64,000 bases of DNA. Source: Pseudomonas costantinii. GTDB lineage: Bacteria > Pseudomonadota > Gammaproteobacteria > Pseudomonadales > Pseudomonadaceae. The translations under genes were made by a program, and so were the position numbers. Shown here in pieces: positions 15,954 to 22,550 of this stretch (position 1 is the first letter of the stretch; each line of letters starts with the position of its first letter). Below the pieces are notes generated by a model. That model was not told where the DNA came from. It ran no database searches and saw only the letters and a list, made by a program, of their open reading frames with translations. Location of the stretch: positions 1 to 64,000 of the forward strand of contig NZ_MDDR01000039.1 in assembly GCF_001870435.1 (NCBI RefSeq), given 5' to 3'.

Positions 15954-17168
15954 ATGAATGGATCACGCATACCCTTTGCCATTGCCCTCGCCGCACTGGC
16001 CTTGACCGCCCAGGCCGATCAAGGCACCGACACCGTTGCCCAACTCAATAAGCTGTATAACGACACCCGACAAGACTGCGGCGGGCCGTCAAAACCTGCA
16101 TTCCTGTGCTCCGGCGTATTGTTCCGCGCCACCTGGCCGTCCACCGATTACCAGTTCTACAGCGTCAGCCCGAAAAGCCAGGTCAGCGGCGGGGTGTCGG
16201 CCTCGTACCTGCGTAAAGACTCCAAGTACCGCAAGCTGGCCTACGGGCTCAAAAGCGGTTTCATCTTTAACCCCATCTTCGGCAACCCCAAGCAAAACAA
16301 GGATTACGCGGTACTGTGTTCGTTCCCCATCGACGCGGCCACCGATGACCGTGCCGGGCAAGGCTGCACAGACTCCAAGCGAACCCCTGGGGCTGTGGAG
16401 AAGTTCTGCGGTGAAAGCGGCATCACCACCGCCGAGCAATGGTTCGCCGATTACCAGAAAAACCGCGGCGACCATTCACGTCAATGCTCATTCGACGTGC
16501 GTGATGAACGTAACACCGCCGCCGGCCCGGCCTTCTATCAGAGCATCCGTGCCATGGCCACGATCGCCGACGAGTCCTTTACCACCCAGAACGAACTGCG
16601 CCTGGCCAAGTGGGAGGAAGACCCACCGAAATCACCGTCGATCATGGCCGCTTTTTACACCGAAGACGCGGGACTGGAAGGCGCCCGGCTCAATCAAATC
16701 CAATGGTACAAATCGGTTCAGCAGTTCTTGCCGGTCATCAATATGAAACTGCCACAAACCCGCCAACAGGACGCAAGCTTCGTCTACGACAGCAAGAAGC
16801 AGGTGATCTACCCCACCACCGAGAAAAACACCTGTGATCGCTATGTGCAAAGCGCAGCATGGGTCGAACGTGACGACCCAGGCTTTGGCAAAAAGCTCAT
16901 GACCCTTGAGGTGACACCGACCGACTGCGGGCGCCAGGTGAAAGAAGGCCAGACCAACAACTTCTTCAACGAACTGGCCGCCGATCACTACCTGGATTCC
17001 AGTTGGAAAGATAACCAGGACAACCGCGACAGCACCGTCGGCAGCATGCGTCGTCAGTTGGTCTGCCACTTCAACATTGCGCGCAACAAGCCTCAGTGGA
17101 ACCTGGAGCCGTCGCGCCCTTACACCTCCAACGAAGACTCGATTGCCAAGGGCTGCAACAACACCTGA
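15954..17168 (+). CDS. Secreted cysteine-rich protein, possibly halovibrin-like
   Basis: A 404-residue protein with a clear signal peptide (MNGSRIPFAIALAALALTAQA). The mature part has ten Cys spread along its length, suggesting disulphide bonds in an exported protein. Near the mature N-terminus it carries GGPSKPAFLCSGVLFR and FYSVSPKSQ, and the C-terminus has MRRQLVCHFNIARNKPQWNL. These recall Pseudomonas proteins named halovibrin (HvnA/HvnC), reported elsewhere as ADP-ribose-related secreted enzymes, but this is from memory and weak. GAAGGAG precedes the ATG. It is a single-gene unit between the idonate genes and fetB, with which it converges (9-base gap). Confidence 0.5.
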   Translation: MNGSRIPFAIALAALALTAQADQGTDTVAQLNKLYNDTRQDCGGPSKPAFLCSGVLFRATWPSTDYQFYSVSPKSQVSGGVSASYLRKDSKYRKLAYGLKSGFIFNPIFGNPKQNKDYAVLCSFPIDAATDDRAGQGCTDSKRTPGAVEKFCGESGITTAEQWFADYQKNRGDHSRQCSFDVRDERNTAAGPAFYQSIRAMATIADESFTTQNELRLAKWEEDPPKSPSIMAAFYTEDAGLEGARLNQIQWYKSVQQFLPVINMKLPQTRQQDASFVYDSKKQVIYPTTEKNTCDRYVQSAAWVERDDPGFGKKLMTLEVTPTDCGRQVKEGQTNNFFNELAADHYLDSSWKDNQDNRDSTVGSMRRQLVCHFNIARNKPQWNLEPSRPYTSNEDSIAKGCNNT

Positions 17169-17177
17169 GTTGAGACC

Positions 17178-17972
17178 TCAGGCACGCTCCTCGAGCCGAT
17201 CGCGCAAAAACCGATGGCTCGCGGAAAACAACCGCCGGTAGGTGAGCAACACCGCACCTACCGTGCCCAGCGCCGACGACGCGGCGATCAAAAACATGAT
17301 CACGATCTGGTAACGCACCGCGTCCACCGGGCTCTCCCCCGCCAGCACCTGGCCGGTCATCATGCCGGGCAGGCTGACGATACCCACCACCGTCATCTGG
17401 TTCAGCGTCGGGATCATCCCGGCGCGCACCGCCTGGCGAATCGCCTCTTGCGCCGCTTCCCAGCGCGAACCGCCGAGGGCCAGGATCATCTCGATGGTGT
17501 TGCGGCCCGAGGTCAGTTCCTGGGTCATGCGCTCGATGCCCAAGGACACGCCCGTCAGGGTATTGCCCAGGATCATGCCGAGGATCGGAATCGCATACTG
17601 CGGCTCGTACCACGGATGGATGCGAATCACCGCAAACAAACCCACCGCCGTGACCAGCCACGAACTGCCCCACACCGACACGATGCTGTCGAGCCGCTGC
17701 CCTTTGTACGTGCGCCGACCACGCCCCGCCGCCGACATGCCCGCAATCAAGGTCATCGCACACATCAGTGGCAGCACCACGTACCAATAGGCGAACTCGA
17801 ATACCCAGCCGAGCAGGTAACCGATGGCCATCAGTTGCACCACGGTGCGCACCGCCGCCCACAGCAACTGGCGCTCCAGCCCCAGGCGCAATAGCAAGGA
17901 AAGTGCGCCGTTGATCAGGATCAGCGAGGCGGCGATGCCCATGTCCAACGCCGTAAGGTTTTGATAGTTCAT
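17178..17972 (-). CDS. fetB: ABC transporter permease FetB (iron/metal export)
   Basis: A 264-residue inner-membrane protein with about seven hydrophobic segments, matching the FetB/YbbM family in length. The segment LGMILGNTLTGVSLGIERMTQEL and the following GGSRWEAAQEAIRQAVRAGMIPTLNQMTVVGIVSLPGMMTGQ region are diagnostic. With FetA it is thought to export iron and protect from oxidative stress. ATG 17972 overlaps the FetA stop by four bases (ATGA), so the pair is coupled. Confidence 0.85.
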   Translation of the reverse strand: MNYQNLTALDMGIAASLILINGALSLLLRLGLERQLLWAAVRTVVQLMAIGYLLGWVFEFAYWYVVLPLMCAMTLIAGMSAAGRGRRTYKGQRLDSIVSVWGSSWLVTAVGLFAVIRIHPWYEPQYAIPILGMILGNTLTGVSLGIERMTQELTSGRNTIEMILALGGSRWEAAQEAIRQAVRAGMIPTLNQMTVVGIVSLPGMMTGQVLAGESPVDAVRYQIVIMFLIAASSALGTVGAVLLTYRRLFSASHRFLRDRLEERA

Positions 17973-18652
17973 GGCTGGGCGGCTCCGCTCAACACACCGG
18001 CGTCCATGTGCAGGTGGATCGCGCTCATGCGTTGGGCCTGATCCAGATCGTGGGACACCCAGATATAAGCGCGGGAGTTATCGCCGGCAAACCAGGCGTC
18101 GATCAGCGCTTCGACATCACGGGAGGATGTGGGATCGAGTGCGGCGGTGGGTTCATCCAGCAACAGCACTTCGGGGTTGAGTTGCAGGGTACGAATCAGT
18201 GAGACCACCTGGGATTCACCGCCCGACAGGTCGCCGGCATTCTTTTCCAGGAAGTCTGGGGTTTTACCGGCATGCCCCAACAGCGTAGTCACGGCCTGCA
18301 AGTCGAAGCGGCGTTGGCGCAGAGTCTTGAGGCTGAAGGGAAAACGCAGGTTGTCTTCCACCGTGCCCTCGATCAGCGCCGGGCGTTGGGACAGGTAACT
18401 GATGTGGCTGCGATAGTGAGGAATCTGCGCATTGGCGATCGGCTGGTTATTCCACAGGATCTGCCCGGAGCTGGGCGCTTCCAGCAAGGCCAGCGCCCGC
18501 AGGAACACACTTTTGCCGGAGCCGGAGGAGCCGGTGATCGATACGCGGTCGGCGCGGTTCAAGGTGAAGTCGGTCGGTTGGAGCAAGAGCACCTGGCGCC
18601 GGTCGTCCTTGCGCGTGAGGGCTCGGGTTTCAATTAACGCAGTGTCTGTCAT
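17969..18652 (-). CDS. fetA: ABC transporter ATP-binding protein FetA
   Basis: A 227-residue nucleotide-binding protein. Walker A is GSSGSGKS, the signature is LSGGESQV, Walker B is VLLLDEPTAALD and the switch His is in WVSHD. The FetA/YbbL type is recognised by its pairing with FetB. ATG 18652 (MTDTALIE) is preferred to the upstream ATG 18682, since the extension MQAVQPSSEF looks non-coding and AGTGAG is present before 18652. The upstream region contains an imperfect palindrome (18701-18772). Confidence 0.85.
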   Translation of the reverse strand: MTDTALIETRALTRKDDRRQVLLLQPTDFTLNRADRVSITGSSGSGKSVFLRALALLEAPSSGQILWNNQPIANAQIPHYRSHISYLSQRPALIEGTVEDNLRFPFSLKTLRQRRFDLQAVTTLLGHAGKTPDFLEKNAGDLSGGESQVVSLIRTLQLNPEVLLLDEPTAALDPTSSRDVEALIDAWFAGDNSRAYIWVSHDLDQAQRMSAIHLHMDAGVLSGAAQP

Positions 18653-18827
18653 GAACTCACTACTCGGTTGAACGGCTTGCAATCAACTCACCCACTGCCT
18701 ATATTTCGGGCCTGGCGCCCTCTACGCCACCTTCCGCGGAAAGGGCTGCGCCCAGGATCTTGACTGAAATATCCCATTTCTACGACTCCCAACCTTAAAG
18801 CGGACAAGGTTTGTGCAAGGAGATCGT

Positions 18828-20030
18828 ATGTCGCAGCGCCCTTTACCTTCCAATTCCAACGGCCGTCTCAACCTTGAGCAGCAGCGCAAGCGCGCCAAGG
18901 AACTGTTACCACGCCTGAAAAGCCAAGACCCAAGCGCCACGTTGTCCCAGGCTCAATGGGAGGTCGCCAAGCAGCTGGGTTTCAGCAGTTGGCCCAAGCT
19001 CAAGGCGCATGTCGATGCCCTCGACTTTGCCGCCCGCCATCCCAACTTCGCGGCAAGCGATGAAGCTCGCACCACCCACTGGCGCTGCGGCAATGACATC
19101 GCCCACAGCCTCCAATTGGCAGGGTTCAAGGGGCAGTTCCGGATGCTTACCGACCCACTGTGCATGGGGCCGGTTCGCGATTTACCCCGCGAAGATTTTC
19201 GCGCCCTGCGCAGCGCGTTTATCAGCCAGGCGTTTGCCCTGAGCCCAACCGATGCAGCACGGAGGATCGCCGATGAATACGATCAGCTTGACGCATTGAC
19301 CAGCGCCGAGCACAGCGTGTTGTGGTGCGAAGCGGATGCCTATGACCAACTGTTCCTGATCCGCGCATTGGCAGGCCTGGAACGCGCACCGAAAAAGCTG
19401 GAGCTGATCGAGGTCGATGGTATTCCAGGCGTCGAACGTTTTATCGGTATCGGCCAGTTGGCGCCCGATGTGCTGGCCTGGCTATGGCCGCAACGACGCT
19501 TGATTGATGACAACGCGGTGCAACTGGCGAAACAGGCATGGTCGGCCTATTGCGACAGCTCGCCGGTCAAGCTGGCGGAACTGGCCCATGGCACGCATCC
19601 TTGCCTGCCCTTTCTCGCGCCCGCCTTACTGCGACAGTTGCAAGAGTTACCGGGAGTTCATGATGGCTTGTCACTCACTGAACGCTTGTCCCTGACCTAC
19701 ATCGCCGAGGCTGGGCCGGTGCCCTTCGGACGGGTATTTGCCGAGTTGATGGCCAAGCGCGAACCGCTGCCGTTTCTGGGGGACATGATGTTTTATGCGC
19801 TGTTGCGGCCATTGATCGATGGCGAACAACCGTTGCTGACAGAGTCGGGCGCTGACAGCGCTTGGCCAGGCCGTGAGTTGGCGCTGACACCGCTTGGGCA
19901 CGCGGTGCTGAACGCCAGTGCTTATTGGCTGGACCACGCCAGCCATGAGCGCTGGGTCGGCGGAGTCTGCTTGAAACCCCGTCAACCCCATTGGGCAATA
20001 GACGACAACCAGCCGTTAAGGCGTGATTGA
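18828..20030 (+). CDS. DUF1835 domain protein
   Basis: A 400-residue cytoplasmic protein. Residues 10-60 hold a small helical region ending FSSWPKLKAHVDAL that occurs in front of several unrelated domains. Residues 85-215 fit DUF1835 (WRCGNDIAHSLQLAG..., later LWCEADAYDQLFLIRALAGL), and the rest fits the associated DUF3658 region. AAGGAG lies before ATG 18828, so the in-frame ATG 18813 is not used. The function is unknown. It is divergent from fetA and converges with the receiver gene. Confidence 0.7.
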   Translation: MSQRPLPSNSNGRLNLEQQRKRAKELLPRLKSQDPSATLSQAQWEVAKQLGFSSWPKLKAHVDALDFAARHPNFAASDEARTTHWRCGNDIAHSLQLAGFKGQFRMLTDPLCMGPVRDLPREDFRALRSAFISQAFALSPTDAARRIADEYDQLDALTSAEHSVLWCEADAYDQLFLIRALAGLERAPKKLELIEVDGIPGVERFIGIGQLAPDVLAWLWPQRRLIDDNAVQLAKQAWSAYCDSSPVKLAELAHGTHPCLPFLAPALLRQLQELPGVHDGLSLTERLSLTYIAEAGPVPFGRVFAELMAKREPLPFLGDMMFYALLRPLIDGEQPLLTESGADSAWPGRELALTPLGHAVLNASAYWLDHASHERWVGGVCLKPRQPHWAIDDNQPLRRD

Positions 20031-20046
20031 CGACTCATCGTTGTGC

Positions 20047-20074
20047 GATGCCCGAGGCTTATGGCGCGGGCATC
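20047..20074. terminator. Stem-loop between convergent genes
   Basis: GATGCCCG (20047-20054) pairs with CGGGCATC (20067-20074) around a 12-base loop. It lies between the stops of the DUF1835 gene and the oppositely oriented receiver gene, a usual place for a bidirectional terminator, but there is no strong T-run. Confidence 0.4.
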
Positions 20075-20077
20075 CAT

Positions 20078-20599
20078 TCAGCGCTTGGGCGACAACCCGA
20101 CTGCGCAAGCCACTACCGCCGGATCGCCCCCGTACAGAGTGCGCGGGGTGATCGATGAGGGGCAGATGCGGCTGTCAACGGCACGCAATGTCGGCCGTTC
20201 AGCGGTCGGAGAGCTGTGTGCCGGGTCAACAATTTCCATGCAACGGCGCAACGAGTTGAAGTCGGGAGACTGCGAAAGTGACAAATGCAGCGTCTGGCTC
20301 ACCGATACCGACACCACTGAACTCAATGCGCATTGGCCGTCATAGATCAATGTGTGGCGAATCATCGGGTTGTCATGGCAGTACTTCAACAGGTTTACCT
20401 GCCGCGAATGCACCAGCGCCGTGTTGATGATCAACAGGTCGAACGCTACGCCCACCGAGCGGGTCAGCCCCAACAGCTCATCAAATGAGCTAAGGGGGGC
20501 AATACGGTGGTAGCCCAGTTGGTTGAGCATTTTCTCGATCTTGATCCGTTGCAGAAAGTCCGCATCGGCAATCAGAAGGCGTAACGCTTTATTAGACAT
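20078..20599 (-). CDS. Degenerate receiver-domain protein
   Basis: A 173-residue protein with a CheY-like receiver domain in residues 6-120 (LRLLIADADFLQRIKIEKML). The position of the phosphoacceptor Asp is occupied by Asn 59 (DLLIINT instead of DLLI.D), and the conserved Lys is not evident. No output domain follows, only a basic tail with Ser and Pro. It probably cannot be phosphorylated normally. It is divergent from the first fimbrial chaperone and has a TAAGAATCG-type motif facing it, so it likely belongs to the fimbrial/Roc locus. ATG 20599 is preferred over the earlier in-frame starts. Confidence 0.65.
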   Translation of the reverse strand: MSNKALRLLIADADFLQRIKIEKMLNQLGYHRIAPLSSFDELLGLTRSVGVAFDLLIINTALVHSRQVNLLKYCHDNPMIRHTLIYDGQCALSSVVSVSVSQTLHLSLSQSPDFNSLRRCMEIVDPAHSSPTAERPTLRAVDSRICPSSITPRTLYGGDPAVVACAVGLSPKR

Positions 20600-20675
20600 A
20601 GGGTAAACCTGACAGTTGGGCATCAACGTCGATCATTCAACGGTGAACACGGTAACGGTCAGGGAGCAAACATGC

Positions 20676-20694
20676 CTTTAAGGCGATTCTGAAA
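20676..20694 (-). promoter_or_regulatory. Candidate RcsB-like box facing the receiver gene
   Basis: On the minus strand this reads CAGAATCGCCTTAAAG, the inverted relative of the box at 20722-20735. AGGCGATTCT (20681-20690) and AGAATCGCCT (20724-20733) are exact reverse complements. It lies about 80 bases upstream of the receiver start. Confidence 0.4.
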
Positions 20695-20721
20695 CGGTAC
20701 CCCGAAGCAGCGAGCAACTTT

Positions 20722-20735
20722 TAAGAATCGCCTGA
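20722..20735 (+). promoter_or_regulatory. Candidate RcsB-like box upstream of the first chaperone
   Basis: TAAGAATCGCCTGA lies 65 bases before the chaperone start. The core TAAGAATCG is shared with 22502-22515 and 30582-30595 and resembles the enterobacterial RcsB box TAAGAATATTCCTA. The candidate binding protein is the RcsB-like regulator encoded at 29834-30481. Confidence 0.5.
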
Positions 20736-20799
20736 AAGCCTTCGCGCGCATCTCCCTCTACCCTGGTTTGCGTCCCCCAACACCCCATGGAATTCGCCT

Positions 20800-21486
20800 G
20801 TGCTGATGTCACTGTTCAGAATGCTGCTGCTCGCCGGCACGATGCTCGCTCTCGCACCGTCCGCCCGTGCAGCACTGAAGATCGAAGGCACGCGCCTGAT
20901 CTACTTTGGCCAGGACAAGGCGGCCTCCATCAACGTGGTCAACCAGGCGTCACAGGAAGTGGTGGTGCAAACCTGGATCACCGATGAGGACGACTCGACC
21001 AGCCGCAACGTACCGTTTGCCGCGACAGAGCCGCTGGTGAAACTCGGCGGAGGGGAGCATCACCCATTGCGGATTCTGTATGCCGGTGAAGGCCTGCCTG
21101 ACGACCGCGAATCGCTGTTATGGCTGAACATCATGGAAATCCCGCGTAAGCCACAAACCCCCAACGCCGTGCAGTTTGCGATACGCCAGCGCCTCAAGCT
21201 GCTCTATCGCCCGCCGCAGCTCACCGGCGGCTCGGCCGAGGCGGTGCAGCAATTGGTCTGGCACACCGATGGGCACACCCTCACCGTCAGCAATCCCAGC
21301 GCGTTTCACCTGTCACTGGTGAACCTGCACACAGACACTCAAGCGCTCAGCGACTACCTGCTGCTCAAGCCACGGGAAAGCAAAACCCTGACCGCGCCCG
21401 GCATGCTGCCAAAAGGCGTCACTCTCCACTTCACCGAAATCACCGATATCGGCTTGCAGGCCCGCCACAGCGCGGCACTCAAGTGA
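20800..21486 (+). CDS. Periplasmic fimbrial chaperone (Cup type)
   Basis: A 228-residue PapD/FimC-like chaperone. The signal peptide is about 25 residues (MLLLAGTMLALAPSARA). The mature protein begins with ALKIEGTRLIYFG, includes the conserved LLWLNIMEIPRK and AIRQRLKLLYRP, and matches the family length. It guides pilin or adhesin subunits through the periplasm to the usher. GTG 20800 is preceded by GGAA at good spacing; ATG 20806 is an alternative. It is followed by the adhesin gene with a one-base-overlapping or near start. Together the two are probably one transcript controlled from the box at 20722. Confidence 0.85.
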   Translation: MLMSLFRMLLLAGTMLALAPSARAALKIEGTRLIYFGQDKAASINVVNQASQEVVVQTWITDEDDSTSRNVPFAATEPLVKLGGGEHHPLRILYAGEGLPDDRESLLWLNIMEIPRKPQTPNAVQFAIRQRLKLLYRPPQLTGGSAEAVQQLVWHTDGHTLTVSNPSAFHLSLVNLHTDTQALSDYLLLKPRESKTLTAPGMLPKGVTLHFTEITDIGLQARHSAALK

Positions 21487-21509
21487 TAGCTCGCGGGGTA
21501 CTTGCACCT

Positions 21510-22493
21510 ATGTCACTCACCAAACGTTTTCTACCCTTGTTGCTGCTGGGGTGTGCCGTCCTGCCCGGCACCAGCTATGCACTGGCCTGTCGCGAGGACG
21601 GCAGCGGCTCGATCATCACCTCAGAGGCGCTGGGCACCGCGCTGGCAGTCGCTGCCGACGCCCCCAACGGCACCATCATCTGGGAGTCGGGCCCACGCTC
21701 GACCAATGTGATTTGCAAGGACGACTACAACCATGGCCGCGAGGAAGTGTATTTCTACGTCAACCCGGCCAGCGTCAGCATCGGCACGGGTATCCGCGTA
21801 GGCATCCGCTATAACAATATGCCGATCACCCAAAGCACCGGCAAAGTCGGTACGGGGTTCTTTTCCGACCGCGGCTGCAACTTGTCCAACTGCGTCGGCT
21901 GGGACAAGGCCCGGTTCACCCTCAACTTCAGCGTATTCATCGAGAAGTACGACCCCACGCCACCGAGCGGCCAGGCCAGCCAGTTGACCTCGTACCGCGT
22001 GTTCCAACTGGACGGTGTGCGCGGGCTAAACTCGCGGCCCGACAGCAACTTCAACTACGTGGTCACCGGCATGAACGGTATCCGCTTTGTGCCTTGCACC
22101 CCCGAGCTGACCATCAGCCCCAGCGTGGTCAACTTCCCCACACCGTCGCGCAAAGCTTCGATCGGTGAAGTCGCCAGCACGGCGAACTTCAGCTTGAGCC
22201 TGCGCAAGGGCTGCGACACGCCCTACACCGTCAGCGCACGCTTCGCGACCACGCCGGGGGGCGGTAGCTTGATCAATGGGCTGCTGGTGCCGGCTAACAA
22301 CAGTTCGGTGGGGATCTCGTTGTCCCGCGCCGAGAGCCAACAGCAATTGCCTTTCAACAACTGGTTCACGTTGCAAGAGCTGATGAGGCTGGGCCAGAGC
22401 CACGATGAATTTCGCGCGGATCTGAAATGGCGCACCCTGCCGATCCCCGGCGCATTCGACGCCGCCGTGGTGGTCGACATGTATTACAAATAG
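21510..22493 (+). CDS. Two-domain fimbrial tip adhesin
   Basis: A 327-residue exported protein with a signal peptide (MSLTKRFLPLLLLGCAVLPGTSYA). The N-terminal half has Cys pairs (ACRED..., VICKDD, CNLSNC) and would form the binding domain. The C-terminal half from about residue 195 (FVPCTPELTISP...) looks like a pilin domain and ends with Tyr-Tyr-Lys, as incorporated subunits do. The layout fits a tip adhesin for a chaperone-usher pilus. An in-frame GTG at 21483 overlaps the chaperone stop, but ATG 21510 gives a proper signal peptide. The receptor is unknown. Confidence 0.7.
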   Translation: MSLTKRFLPLLLLGCAVLPGTSYALACREDGSGSIITSEALGTALAVAADAPNGTIIWESGPRSTNVICKDDYNHGREEVYFYVNPASVSIGTGIRVGIRYNNMPITQSTGKVGTGFFSDRGCNLSNCVGWDKARFTLNFSVFIEKYDPTPPSGQASQLTSYRVFQLDGVRGLNSRPDSNFNYVVTGMNGIRFVPCTPELTISPSVVNFPTPSRKASIGEVASTANFSLSLRKGCDTPYTVSARFATTPGGGSLINGLLVPANNSSVGISLSRAESQQQLPFNNWFTLQELMRLGQSHDEFRADLKWRTLPIPGAFDAAVVVDMYYK

Positions 22494-22501
22494 CCACTTT
22501 T

Positions 22502-22515
22502 TAAGAATCGTCCTA
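22502..22515 (+). promoter_or_regulatory. Candidate RcsB-like box upstream of the first hybrid kinase
   Basis: TAAGAATCGTCCTA matches 12 of 14 positions of the enterobacterial RcsB box TAAGAATATTCCTA. It lies in the 57-base gap between adhesin and kinase, 36 bases before the kinase start. Confidence 0.5.
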
Positions 22516-22550
22516 TGCCATCGCCACCGGCAGGCAATTAAAGTCTGCCG

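Noticed and set aside
18701..18772. Imperfect palindrome ATATTTC...GAAATAT upstream of fetA
   Set aside because: The arms match for only seven bases and the inner part is partial. It may be part of a promoter or just chance, so no feature is called.
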